From Euglena gracilis (taxonomy: Eukaryota > Euglenida > Euglenophyceae > Euglenales), in contig CP154955.1 of the NCBI GenBank assembly GCA_039621445.1, positions 12,218,960-12,282,959 of the forward strand: a DNA stretch of 64,000 nucleotides, written 5' to 3'. Position 1 is the stretch's first letter; each line of letters begins with the position of its first letter. A program made the position numbers and the translations under genes. Of the stretch, positions 12,536 through 56,286 are shown one piece after another. The notes beneath the pieces were generated by a model. The model was not told where the DNA came from. It ran no database searches and saw only the letters and a program-made list of their open reading frames with translations.

Positions 12536-12722
12536 ATTTGCACCGCCGCCGACCCCCAAGATTCCTGGGTCGCAGGTCGCGCACTGTCTCCCGGAGCCGC
12601 CCACCTCTGCCGAGCCCACCGAGACTGAGGAGTGGGGGTGGTGGCCAGAGGGACAGAGACCCGTCTGTTTCAGACCATTTCCGCCCGTGCCACAGAAGGG
12701 TCCTCCGTTCACTGACAGTCAT
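12536..12722 (+). other. Exon-like block with FAPP-TPK-PGS ... WWPEGQ pattern, copy A
   Basis: The + frame reads GFAPPPTPKIPGS, then a Pro/Glu/Thr-rich spacer, then EEWGWWPEGQ before a stop at 12,723. A second block at 14,339-14,450 shares the pattern. Either both are coding paralogues or both are copies of one dispersed repeat; splice signals are not decisive. Confidence 0.4.
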
Positions 12723-12847
12723 TAAGGCAGCCTCCCCCTTGCACAAAGGTCGCAGGGAGACCACTTCATACCCACCAGCTCGTTGCCCCCCCCCCCCACA
12801 CAAGATGGCCCAGTCCAATGAGCAGGTGGTGGGGAAATTGATACCTG

Positions 12848-13152
12848 GAATTTCCGCAATTTGCGCAATTTCCCTGCAATTTCCGCAATTTGCGCAATTT
12901 GCGCAATTTCCCTGCAATTTCCGCGATTTTCCCACAATTTCCGCAATTTCTGCAATTTTCCCGCAATTACTGCAACTTCCGCAATTTCTGCAATTTCCGC
13001 AATTCCCCTGCAATTTCTGCAATTTCCGCAATTTCCGCAATTTGCGCAATTTGCGCAATTTGCGCAATTTCCGCAATTTGCGCAATTTCTGCAATTTTCC
13101 CGCAATTTCCGCAATTTCCGCAATTTCTGCTATTTTCCCAACTTTTCCGCAT
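12848..13152. repeat. Minisatellite, 9-base unit GCAATTTCC / GCAATTTGC
   Basis: Some 30 units of a nine-base repeat run with few indels. Because nine is a multiple of three, several frames stay open on both strands with three-residue periodicity; I treat these as repeat translation. Similar GCAATTTCC-like stretches occur near 42,370-42,440 and 42,905-42,950. Confidence 0.9.
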
Positions 13153-13252
13153 GAATGAACCCAAGGGTGGAGGTGGCTCAGACTGTGCACGGGTCCCTGC
13201 GGGCGCTGCCGCTGCGGGATGGGGATGGGATGGGGAAGGGGCTGGGGCGGAC

Positions 13253-13363
13253 CTGTTCGACACCGCCGCCGCTGCCTCCTCCTCCTCCACCACTTTCACG
13301 GAAGCGCCACCGTCCCGCAGCTCGGCATATAGAGCCCTGCCATCCGTTTGGAGCCGAACAATT
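13253..13363 (-). CDS. Candidate minus-strand exon, unassigned
   Basis: On the minus strand a T-rich tract ending CACCTCCGCAG precedes an open stretch reading IVRLQTDGRALYAELRDGG, then a Glu-rich run, ending at ...AACAG|GTCCGC. The exon is 111 bases with matching end phases and reads like a folded domain. No partner exons are found and the + strand is also open, so this stays tentative. Confidence 0.35.
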
Positions 13364-13857
13364 CTGCGGAGGTGTGGAAAAAATGCCACCCGAGAAAAAG
13401 TGCCTGCAAACGTACCCCCCCCTCCCCCCTCTGATCTCGAGGCCTCTCCCTCCATACCCGCCAATTCCCTTCTCCTTAAAATTGGTCCAAAAAGGTCAGG
13501 GGTTTTTTTGCACCTTTTTGAAAAATTTCCAGGAATTTGGAGTTTTTTTTATCCCCTTTACAATATCAGTTTGCCTCTTTGGGAGTCAGGCCAGCTCCCA
13601 TCTGGCCTGGGAAGTTGTCCTCTTGGCCTTGGACTCATGATGCCCGATCATGAGTGCGGGCATCATGAGTGCGATGATGCCCACACTCATCGACCTACCC
13701 CTCCGTACGCACTAACTTGGTCGAAGCCAACTTCCCCAGAAGTTCGTTAAAACCCAAACATCACAAGGCTCAGCATTGGAGCAGATGTAACGAATGGCAT
13801 TCACGAAGGAATGCCGTGCCATGGCGCCCACCCACCCACATGCCCGACCCACGCGCA

Positions 13858-13985
13858 TTCACACGTACACGCACATGCACGCACGCACGCACGCACGCAT
13901 GCACGCACGCACGCACGCACGCATGCACGCACACAAGGGCATGCTTACACATGCACGCACGCTCACGCACGCACGCACACATCAC
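13858..13985. repeat. Microsatellite (ACGC)n with ACGCATGC interruptions
   Basis: ACGC tetramers run with repeated GCATGC interruptions. Confidence 0.9.
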
Positions 13986-14254
13986 ACAGACACGGACGTG
14001 CATGCACAAACATGCCGCTAAAATAGTTCCAATGCAGAGCTCTGGCCTCGCCCCCTGTGGCGTGTGGTCCCATCGCCCCCCGAGCCGGTGAAGAAGCAGT
14101 GCGGCGTGGCCCATTCAAGTCCTTCCCTGAAACGTTACCCTCTCTCTGTGTGTGCTCTCCATGAGTGTTTTGTATTCTCCTACCTTGAATCAGTCTGGCT
14201 TCCTCTGCATGTGTTTTTGTCCGTGTGTCTGCTGGTTGCTTGTGCGAGCTGGTG

Positions 14255-14460
14255 TCCACCGGTGCGGCGGACATGCACATGCGTCTGCGGTCGGGGTCCT
14301 CCGCCGACACCGCCCCCCCCCCCCCCGCCAACGCGGAGGACTTTGCACCGCCGGTGACCCCCAAGGTCCCCGGGAGCCACACCCTGCAGCCTTCTTCGGA
14401 CACTGACGATTGGTGGTGGCCGGAGGGTCAAGGCCAGGGGCCCGCTCAGCGCACTGCCAG
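14255..14460 (+). other. Exon-like block with FAPP-TPK-PGS ... WWPEGQ pattern, copy B
   Basis: The + frame reads EDFAPPVTPKVPGSHT, a Ser/Asp spacer, then DDWWWPEGQ. It matches copy A at 12,536 in order and residue identity but with a shorter spacer. Product unknown. Confidence 0.4.
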
Positions 14461-15642
14461 GCAGGGGCCTGGGGGCTCAGGGCCGGCCAAGGGGCACATA
14501 TGCCCCCAAACCTCATCCGTGCCATATGCTGGATGGTTGACCACTGCGTCTTCAGCAGCGAATGCGGGAAACCGACTGCCACCCCCCCTCCTCTCGCAGC
14601 CACCACAGAAACCTTTGCAGTGGTGTCTTTCCGCACGACAGCTTCATTTGCCAGGCTCATTTCATTTCATTTGATTTCATCTCATCTCGGGAAGATCCCC
14701 CCGGGAAGTGCTTAACCCCCCCCCCCCCGAGGTGCCAGGTGCCCAAAAATGCAACTGTGAAGGGGCTTGGGTCGGGTCTGAACCCGCTATGCGTCCGATA
14801 GTGTTGGTGCCCCATAGCCCCCTCCCCCGGGTTCTTGTAAACCAGCCAGGAAAAGGCACGAAGGGAGGATTTCCCTCTCATCCCCCCCCCCCCGAGGACC
14901 TAATGTCACCCGAAGAAAACCTTTTAATTGGGGGGCAGTCCTGGTGGGTTAGATTCAAACATTTGTAACAGCACCAATCTTGATCAGGCCCCTGCGGCCC
15001 TCACAAGCGGAGATGTCACGCACCTGTATGACGGGTACGCCTCGTCCACCGCCACGGAGGATGGGCTACACCCCAGCTCGGCGTCCAGGGCCCCAGTTGG
15101 TTGAATTTGAAAGCCAAATTAACACACAACTGAACTCCCGGTGTGGAATACCCCCCAATTCTGTATTTTTCGAGGATTTCAAGACTCCCAGAGTTCACGT
15201 TTGAAGGGCTTTATATACTCAGTTGAAAACCTGTCCATCAATCAGCATCAGTCTAGTCAGCATTTTGCTTGGTCTCCGCAAAAATGGCATTCTCACAGTT
15301 CTTCTTGCAAAAGGTGCCTCACACGTGTGTGTTTACCCCCGGGGGAAATGTCATGCCCAAGAACCAGGCCAGGGTCCTGCCAGAAAACTGGAAAAGGTCC
15401 TCTCACCAGTGGTCAATTTGTCTGGTGACAGTTTAGGGGGGGGAGTAGGCGTTGAACACCTCCTCCTCCCCAGTGGAACCACCTGCACCAACCACTGACT
15501 ACCACCTGCACTTGTCCCGCTGGCATGGCTTTCCGGATGGGTCATCTTCAGGGGCAATACAGTATGGGGCCACCTTCAAACACGCGGCTCCGCATCCCAC
15601 CCCTCTCAGTCCCCCCCAGTCGGTGCCGTGCCCCCGGCGGGC

Positions 15643-15860
15643 ATGCAGGCGTGGTGGTCACAGTTCGCCTCCAAGGCGATGAAGGTCGTCAACAAGCCGC
15701 CCCCGCCCCGCCCCGTCCCACCCCTCGCCGCCCGGCCCCTCCCGCCGTCCTCCTCCGCCCAACCCCGGGTGTGTGCCCCGCCTGCGGGTTTGGGCGGCGG
15801 CAAACCGGCGACAATTGCCAAAAAGCCTGGGGGCAAATCGGCGCCGCCACCGTGCGTGTG
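15643..15860 (+). CDS. Candidate first exon: MQAWWSQFASKAMKVVNK, then Pro-rich
   Basis: The ATG at 15,643 opens MQAWWSQFASKAMKVVNK, a short amphipathic segment, followed by about 50 Pro/Ala-rich residues. It could end at a GTAGGT donor after 15,860 (phase 2), three bases before an in-frame stop. Third positions are almost all G or C. It may be the first coding exon of the zinc-finger gene downstream, but exons between 15.9 and 17.7 kb do not join it cleanly, so that link is inference. Confidence 0.5.
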
Positions 15861-16658
15861 GTAGGTGGGGGGATGTGCGCGTGTGCCTCGTGGCATCGGA
15901 ACGTGCCAGCATATGTGTTTTACTTTTCTCTTGTGTGTCTGAGTAGGGCAGTCATATGCATGCATTGGTGCATTCCCTTGTGTGATGCAGCACCATTGGA
16001 TGGCAAATTTCTTGAAATTTCAGAAAAGCTTTTACAAAATCAGCATTGTCTTGCCCCTCAAGACAATGACTCACACACCGGACGTCCCACAGGATCCCAA
16101 GACGACGGGGGAGCCAGAGCCGAAGCCCATTGACCCCAACGCTGGCCATTCCCCTGCCATGGAGGAAGGCGGAGTGTTCGTAATTCATTCACGCCGACTT
16201 CCCATTTGGGTATGGGGACAGTGCAAGCTGCAGAAGAACACAAACTGCACCGTGTTGGTATCTGTTTTTTGTGCGCGTTTCCGTCGTGCACCGTACAATA
16301 TGCCCATTTCCACAATTAGCAAATGTCTTCTTCTTAACACTCGTATTTAGCTCTCTGAGTCTTATCTGATATGTAAATGTTCAGATTACATATTTGCATT
16401 CACTTTTTACACCGAACATTTCTATTTTCTTCCTCCAACTCTATTCTGGCAATTATTTTGGTAATTCTCTGATACTTATTCTCATTATTTTCCGAATGTT
16501 GTGCCTTGCATGAAGTTACTTGCGATTGCCAGATTGTTGAATACGCCATTTTACATGATACAGTTCACGGAAAATAGTAACTATGCGCCATTTTTTACCA
16601 TTACCTTGGCTGCATCCGCCACACATCCCGTGTTCCCGGCGGGGCGATGCCACCGTAG

Positions 16659-16804
16659 ACCCCCGCACCGGCATCCGCAACGCGGACCTGCGCGACAGCG
16701 TGGCGGCGGAGCTGCTCAGCACCCGCCGGCGCTGGGCCGAGCTGCGGCTGCCGCCCAGGGAGGGCCCGGGGCCCCTCATCCAGACCGATCAGCCAAGACA
16801 CTGA
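16659..16804 (+). CDS. Candidate exon: DPRTGIRNADLRDSVAAELL
   Basis: After a CCGTAG acceptor (phase 1) the frame contains NADLRDSVAAELLSTRRRWA, then a short Pro-rich tail to a stop at 16,802-16,804. It is helical and GC3-rich, so it looks coding, but no GT donor precedes the stop. It is either a last exon or uses an unseen donor. Family not recognised. Confidence 0.4.
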
Positions 16805-16839
16805 ATGAAGGGCTAGTGAACCCCTGCCCAAGTGAGCAA

Positions 16840-17045
16840 CATGGTCACGCAGGGACACAGAGAAGCGTCCATTTTCAAAAAGAGCTCAAAAAGGCCATTT
16901 AAATCAAAATGACCATCAGAGCCAGTCGAGGGTTTTTTTTTGGATCGATTTCTGACTTCGAAGATTTTGCCCAGATAATACCCCTCCCAGACCCGATTTC
17001 GAGTGTCCAAATGATACGCCAGGGGTTTATCATTTGGGACGGGTT
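16840..17045 (+). repeat. Dispersed repeat family R1, copy 2
   Basis: It shares with 20-285 the order: GATCGATTTCTGACTTCG, TTTTGCCCAGATAATA, GTGTCCAAATGATA, then TTTATCATTTGGG. It is diverged and lacks the long C and G runs of copy 1. Confidence 0.65.
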
Positions 17046-17330
17046 TGAAACTACCACGGGTTTGAACCTTACGCAAGTCTGAACCTACAGAGCAGCCCAG
17101 CCTGTCGAAGGGAACCATCAACCATTAAGAATCATCCATGAGCAAACAGAACTCCCGTCCCCCGGCCATGCCAATAACTCTGACCCACAGGTGGTTTCCA
17201 CCACCGGGATTGGGCGAGCCACGCAGCCCTTTGCTTTCACTCAGAAGCCCCCCTGAGGGGGTCCGCGCCGGGCTGGGTGGGGGGGGACCCCCGGGTCTCA
17301 AAAAAAAAAACCGATTTGGGCCCCCACCAT

Positions 17331-17574
17331 CCGGGGTTTTTTCTTCCGTCTTGGACGCTGGGGGGTCCAGCCGAGCCCCCCGGGGTCCCCCCATGGGGGG
17401 GATATACTTTTCGGCGCCGAAGGCACTGAATTTTTTGAAAATGGCGCTGTTTTCGCGATTTTTGGCGATTTTAGGGAAAATTGAGTGGGTCCCCGGGACC
17501 CCCCCGCCCCCCCCCCCCAGGGGGTGGGTGGGTGGGGGGACCCCCCTCCCCCCCCGGCCTTAAAGAAACCCCTG
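17331..17574. mobile_element. hAT-like MITE with perfect 8-bp duplication CCCACCAT
   Basis: It begins CCGGGGTTTTTT and ends AAAGAAACCCCTG, so the ends are inverted copies of the CAGGGGTTTTTT terminus seen at 25,659 and 28,352. The eight bases CCCACCAT flank it at 17,323-17,330 and 17,575-17,582. The interior is a poly-C/poly-G, GGGTGGGT-rich sequence shared with the other copies. No open frame for a transposase, hence non-autonomous. Eight-base duplications with CAGGG ends are typical of the hAT superfamily. Another terminus-like sequence lies just upstream near 17,290-17,312. Confidence 0.75.
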
Positions 17575-17689
17575 CCCACCATCCACCGCACCGGACAGCC
17601 CGCCCTGTGCCCCAACGCCCGCGGCCCCGCCCCGGCCCCCCGCCGGGCCCCGGTCGCCCGGCCACCGCCCGGACCCCGCGGACCGGCAG

Positions 17690-26312
<8,623 letters not shown>

Positions 26313-26922
26313 GCTAGACCCCCCCCCTCTTGGAGCTGCTGGTCAGGCCACTCTCGACAGGGCTAGGACCCCCAGCTGTGTGGAACAGAGGCCATGATTT
26401 CAATGGAACCTAAATGTAAATTTCCCCATTGGGATTAACGCCCCCCTCAGATGAAAGCAACTTTTTGGGCGTGCCCGTTGGGGGTATGATCCAGTCAGGG
26501 GGCACAATGAAGAGCTTCCCCCAAACAAAGACAATGATCTCGCCCCGTGTCATTCCAGCGCATTCCAAGAAGGGATAATTTGAGTCGCATCTCAAAGGGA
26601 TAATTTTTTGGGTCGCATCTAAAACGCCAGACACCCTTTCGCCAGAATCAACCAGCCATCTTCATAAATCAGCCCGATTCACACTCTTTGCCGGTGGCCT
26701 CCATACCGGAGGGAGACGCGCCCGCCGCTCCGGAATGGATGGGATGAGGATGGGGAAAGGAAAGCGGGGCCTAATGCATGGTGACAATGTCATGGCAGGG
26801 GGATAGTGGTGGAGAAGGAGAGGTGATGGGGGTGGGGCGGCCGTCGGCGCGGCAGCGGGTGGACGACACGAGGCGGCAGCGCAACGTGGACAGGCTTGTT
26901 TTTCGCGAAGGTCACCCCCCTG

Positions 26923-26926
<4 letters not shown>

Positions 26927-26961
<35 letters not shown>

Positions 26962-26962
26962 C

Positions 26963-27012
<50 letters not shown>

Positions 27013-27021
27013 GTGTGTGTG
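26927..27021. repeat. Microsatellite (GT)n
   Basis: A GT run with GC interruptions. Confidence 0.95.
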
Positions 27022-27388
27022 TTATGGGCCGAACAGGGCTTGGGCATTCTCGAACCCCCCCCCCCCGGGGTCGAATGCTGGGGCGATGGCCATTTTTTTC
27101 AAGGGATAATTGGCTTGGTCGGCAGGCACCGTTGCCCAAAACTGACCTCCCACCGTGGGGGTGGGGGCGCCATGAGCACTCCCTCCATAGTTCAGGGTGC
27201 CCCCCCCCTCCGGGGTTGGCACACAGGACCACCGAACACACTTCAGCGTTCCATGGTAAGGTCGGGAATTCTTCCAATTGTGGAGGGGGGGTTGGAGTGG
27301 GCTTGGAGGGGGAAGCACCGGGGGGGGGGGGTTGCAAAAGTATGGTGTTTCCAACCCGTCCTCGTAGGGGGGGGGCTCCGCTGGCAAG

Positions 27389-29148
27389 TGGGTGCCAAAA
27401 GGCCAATGGCACACAGCAGCCTGCGCGTGGTGTTCCACACGCTGGGCGTCGTGCTCGAGGACCCCATGCTACAGCGGCAGTGCCAGCTGGCGACGGACGT
27501 GTTGCGCTGGGCCCAGGGCCTGGCCCCCCCGCTGCCCATAGGGTGGGGCGTGGGCGTGGCCGGGTTCCTGCCTGCGTTGCCGGAAACAGCGACAAATGCA
27601 TCACCGCCGATTGACGGGAGGGAGCTTTGGCATATTTTTTTCGAACAAAAAAGTTGGTGGGTGGGTTTGGGCCTGGAAGAAACGTGCCCCCCCCCCACTT
27701 TAAGTGAATCTGTGCTGTTTAAGATTTAAGTGAATATGCTCCCCACTCCTCTCCCTCCGGCACTGCGGGATGGGCAGCGGTGCCGCGTTGATGGACCGCA
27801 CGCTGAACGTGGTGGCCGCCTGTGCGCCGCCCCCCGAACCGACCCCCGTTTCCCCCATCGCCAACCCCAGCCAGACCGCCCCTCCACAGTGCATATCAAA
27901 GATACGATGTCCCCAGCAGGGTCCAACACAATGCCCGTTTTTTTTGTGTTTTTTTTGTGTTTTTTTGTGTATTTTTGACTGCGGCAGTTTTTTTTTTGTT
28001 GCAAATTAGCAATTGCAAAAAATGCTAAAAAGTTTCAAAGTTAGTGTTTTTTTGCTTGTGGAATTGATCAAGCAGGTGGGGGCTGGATGGGGGGGGTCTG
28101 CCCACGTTGCCGGGCCCCACCTGCCGTCCCCCGCCCCCACCCCCATCCCGGCCGCTGCCCCAACCCTGCCGCCCGCCACCTGCCAGCCCCCACCCGGCCC
28201 CCCGGCCTCCACCTTCCGCCCCCCGGCCCCCTCACCCGCCTCCCCTGCCGCCACTCCGGGCGCCGCCGCGGCGGCGGCGGCCGCCGCCTCTGCCTCGTCC
28301 TCCGCCCCAAGCGCGGCGCCACCCGGCCGGTCCAATGGGCTGCCCCCCAGCCAGAGGTTTTTTTAATCTTGGCCCCCCCCCCGGGGGGGGGGGGGAGGGT
28401 GGGTAGGTGGGTCCCTTGGCCTCCCGGGGGGGGGGGTAGGGGCTGGTGGGTAATCTTTTTAGGCACAGAAGGCGCCAAAATTTTTGAAAAGGTGCTATTT
28501 TTAGCATTTTGGCCATTTTCTGGCAAAAGTGGGTGGGTCCCCCGGACCCTCCCTCCCCCGGGGGGCCCACCCCAGGGGGTGGGTGGGTGGGTGGGTGGGT
28601 GGGTGGGTGGGTGGGTTGGCGCCGACCCCCTCTCCCCCCCCGGTCTTAAAAAAAAACCCTGGCCCCGGCATGGTGCTCATCCCCCACACCGGCAACCAGA
28701 CCGGCATCCCGCCCCCGGCCTGGAGGGTGCCGCTCCCCCAGAGCCCCTCCCCCCAGCCTTCCAACTCTTATGAAAGTTTTTTTGGGGGGGGGACCGCCTG
28801 ACCAGGTGTGGCCCCCTTCTGGCTCCTCTGGCCTCACTTTATGGGGTCGGGAGCAAGTCTTACCATGGGTGTGAGGTGGTAACTTGCCGCGCACCCGTGG
28901 TGGGACCTGCCCGACTTGCCCCCAACGTGGTGACTTGCGTTGGGGGCAAGTCCTACCATGGGTGCGAGGCAAGTCACTGCGTTGGGGGGGGGCAAGTCCT
29001 ACCACTCCTCACCGCGGTTTCAAGGGTGCCCCCGACCACCCGGGCCAGGACCCCAGCCTGGAAGCACACCGCCCCTGCCGTCCCCATCCTGGGAACTGCC
29101 CGGGGGCTCCTTGGCGTGCCGCCGGAGCTGCAGCGGGCGACCGAGCTG
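27389..29148 (+). CDS. Unrecognised Pro/Ala-rich multi-exon gene (partial model)
   Basis: Candidate exons: 27,389-27,542 (LRVVFHTLGVVLEDPMLQRQ, LATDVLRWAQG; helical); 27,778-27,847 or -27,888 (GAALMDRTLNVVAACAPPPE); 28,073-28,351 plus 28,670-28,726, a Pro/Ala-rich low-complexity segment interrupted by a MITE; and about 29,067-29,148 (VPILGTARGLLGVPPEL, donor CT|GTGAGT). The 27,542/27,778 junction matches in phase 2 and 28,726/29,067 in phase 0. An upstream block at 26,778-26,910 (MVTMSWQGDSGGEGEV) could be the first exon, since its phase 1 end fits the 27,389 start. No family is recognised. The long Ala run near 28,262-28,300 and the Pro-rich segments suggest a disordered region. The gene lies between the zinc-finger gene and the UPF0126 gene, same strand. 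Confidence 0.4.
27778..27888 (+). CDS. Exon of unrecognised gene: GAALMDRTLNVVAAC
   Basis: The acceptor GATGGGCAG (phase 2) joins the GG|GTGGGG donor after 27,542 to read PPLPIG-GAALMDRTLNVV, then Pro-rich. Two possible donors (after 27,847 or 27,888). Confidence 0.45.
28073..28726 (+). CDS. Pro/Ala-rich exon interrupted by a MITE
   Basis: After ATCAAG|CAG the frame is Pro-rich, has an Ala run and reaches PPGRSNGLPPS at 28,351. After the element it resumes MVLIPHTGNQTGIPPPAWR to donor AGG|GTGCCG. Element plus one duplication is 318 bases (a multiple of three), but read-through of the element would add a long non-protein-like insert. Confidence 0.45.
28352..28661. mobile_element. hAT-like MITE, imperfect 8-bp duplication
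   Basis: It starts CAGAGGTTTTTTTAATC and ends GGTCTTAAAAAAAAACCCTG. The flanks CCCCCAGC (28,344-28,351) and GCCCCGGC (28,662-28,669) agree at six of eight positions. The interior contains opposed G/C runs, a GGCGCCAAAA...TTTTGGCCATTTTC segment also seen at 17.42-17.47 kb, and a (GGGT)n block at 28,573-28,618. Confidence 0.7.
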
Positions 29149-29455
29149 TGAGTTTGGCACGTCATTGGGTTCGAGTTCGGGCCCCACACCCATCCATGTC
29201 ACTGGCTCTCAGGCTTCGCTGGACGTTTTCATTTGTAGTTGTCGTTGTCTGTTTGTGTGCCTGTGCACGAGTTAGCGTTTTTTGTCAGAGACGTACATTT
29301 CGGAATGGAGATTGCGCCATTTATCATCATCTTTTATGCATTCTTGGGAAATACATCCCTTAATAAGGCCTGCACAAATCTGCCGTCGTTTTAGTACACC
29401 CAGGGATGTGTGTGCACAGGTGCACACACACATGCTATGTCTGTGAACACATCTG

Positions 29456-29486
29456 CACACACACACACACACACACGCACACACAG
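29456..29486. repeat. Microsatellite (CA)n
   Basis: A short CA run. Confidence 0.9.
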
Positions 29487-29725
29487 ATGGACAGACAAGC
29501 GGCCAGGCGTGTGCGTGACAGCCTGTGCGGGTTATCTATTAACCTTCAAAATGTGTGTTTGGTTCTGCAGATTAACACCGAAGCCTTCTCCACGCCCCTC
29601 CCCCCACCACGTTCAACCCGTCAGACACTCACTCCTGTGTTTCATCTAACCATCACCCGATTGACTTCGGTGGTGGCTTGCCTCGGTCGTCAGGCAGCTT
29701 GCTACTATCGAGCTCTCCTCTGCAG

Positions 29726-29795
29726 AAGCACGGTGGCGCAGTGGCTCCCCATTCTGTTGTATGAGGGCCAACCATCGTCTCTTACCATCGAATTG
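29726..29795 (+). repeat. Possible tRNA-derived SINE head
   Basis: CGGTGGCGCAGTGGCTCC resembles a tRNA A box (TGGCGCAGTGG), and ATCGAAT about 54 bases on resembles a B box remnant. No cloverleaf is evident. It could be chance. Confidence 0.25.
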
Positions 29796-30059
29796 CAAAA
29801 GCCAGTTTGCGAAGTGTCGTGTTTCTCTGATGAAAAACATTTTATGCACACACGCGCAGAAGTTACGTCAGGCACCATTTTCACACCATGATTGTATTCT
29901 GGTCGCCCCCTGATTCCTGCTCTATTGGGAAATTGTGCTGAAATTTGCCGTTGCTGCTGTTGCTGGTTTTGTGCATTTGGTGGTCAATGGGGATCTCTTC
30001 TGCAGTTGAATTTCTTGAAAAAGATACCCCCCAAACTGTCCCAGTACCCCCCGCCGCGA

Positions 30060-30490
30060 AATACAAAAGCCCCCCTGGCTTCAGAATTAGACAGGATTTC
30101 AAGATCCTCAGAGGGGGCTTTATTTCTGAGGGGGGGCTTTATATTTGGGAGGGGGGAGGAATCAAACTTTTTTGGGTGGCCTCTGTGACCTTCGGCGGCT
30201 TTCAGTTGTGGCCAAATACCAAATTTTATACCAAATTTTTGTTGTGTGCCTCCCTTTTTTTGCAAAAAACAATGTGCAGTTATCATCCAAAATGAGCATT
30301 TCTGGTGAAAAAGTGTTGTATCCAATTTTTTTTCCACCAGAAATTTCCTCTTTTTCCTGAATAGCACCAGCGTCTGGCTCCACGTCAGGGGGGGGGGGGC
30401 TTAACATTTGGGTGGCAAAACCAAACTCCTGGGGGCTTTGTATTTGGGGGGGACTTTATATTTGGGGGGGTTTACCTCCAATGTGTCTGG
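30060..30490 (+). repeat. Dispersed repeat family R4, direct copy
   Basis: It holds GGGGGGCTTTATATTTGGG units at both sides, AGCATTTCTGGTGAAAAAG, TTCCTGAATAGCACC and GTCTGGCTCCACGTCAGG. The same blocks occur in reverse order and orientation at 48,905-49,560. The terminal CTTTATATTTGGG units face each other as an inverted repeat. Confidence 0.75.
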
Positions 30491-30728
30491 GTTGGGTGAC
30501 ACCGACGGGTTGTTTTTGGCACCTAGTCGTACCCCCCCCCCCCAGTCGGAGGTTGCAGGTTGGGGGGGGGGCATGTACGACCCCCTCCCCGGTGGGCAAA
30601 GGGGGGTGTACAAATCACAGATGATACGCAACACCACCAACGCAGGTTGTTCTCGGCGCTGTCCCAACCTCGTCCCTCCCCACAGCGATCCCTGAGGGGG
30701 GGGGGCGTCGGCGGGCCAGACCGGGCCC

Positions 30729-34921
<4,193 letters not shown>

Positions 34922-35869
34922 CCCTCGACGGCGCGGCCCGCCTGCCCAAGTGCTTCAAACACTGCTCCCCATTCACCCGCTGTGTCGATTGGCTAGCAAC
35001 ATTTCCACCCTCCCCACTTCTGTGCTGGCCCACTGTGCTGTATTGTATGCCCTGGAGTGAATTTTTTGCCCACCTGCTGGTAAGGGCTCAGGGGTCCCCG
35101 GGATGCCGGGAGTTGGCCCCGTTGCGATCAGAGCCTACCATCCTCCTCACCTTGCAGACGTATGTCGCCCCGATGCTTTTTTTTTTTTGCTGGATTGTCA
35201 ACATGGAGAAGACTTCGTAGAAGTTGATGTCTTGAATGTTTGATAATTGCCCTCATTAGAAGTGACGTGACAGTAATGGTTTGTCATCCCAGTTGCAAAT
35301 TTAAAGAATTCACTGCCAACTTACAAGCAGAGTTGAAAGGAATTATCGTTATTTTTGTTCAAAAGTTTGTATTTTGATGCAACCGAACCGCTTCCATTCT
35401 CATGATTTTTCTGAACCCCGCATATTCTGAAAGGTTTGTAGACATTCGGTAAAAATTTTGTTGCCAACACTGCACCTTTCCAGAAAAAATCCCTCCTTTC
35501 TCCAAGCAAGTTGGCCAATTTGTCCCTGCTCGCTTGCCCAATCCAATAGCCTGCAAAAACGGCTCTTGCCGCTGCTTATCGCCAGGGCCGCTGTTCAGCA
35601 GACCCAGGGGGTGCATTGTTGTGGGCCACCGCAGGCCAAGTGTACCCAGCCCGGCCAGGTCCTTCACGAAAGTCCCGGAACACGGTCCCTTTCCCTGGTC
35701 CTTGTTCTGAGGTCGAGCTTGTGCTTGTTCTTTGCCCGCAGACACGCACATTTGCGGCCACAAGAGCCCCAACCCCCTCATGGCACAGCCAGCCACCCCT
35801 CTTCCCACTCCCCTAATATGGCGTCTCGACGGGCACCGTTGTGAGCGACGCTCGCGGGCCTCTACTGCG

Positions 35870-56286
<20,417 letters not shown>

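Noticed and set aside
16093-16190. Exon DPKTTGEPEPKPIDPNAGHS
   Set aside because: Plausible composition after CCCACAG, but the phase does not fit the 15,860 donor and no donor follows in frame; kept out of the model.
29406-29891. 161-codon + frame
   Set aside because: It starts in a CA microsatellite and crosses a tRNA-like repeat; composition is intergenic.
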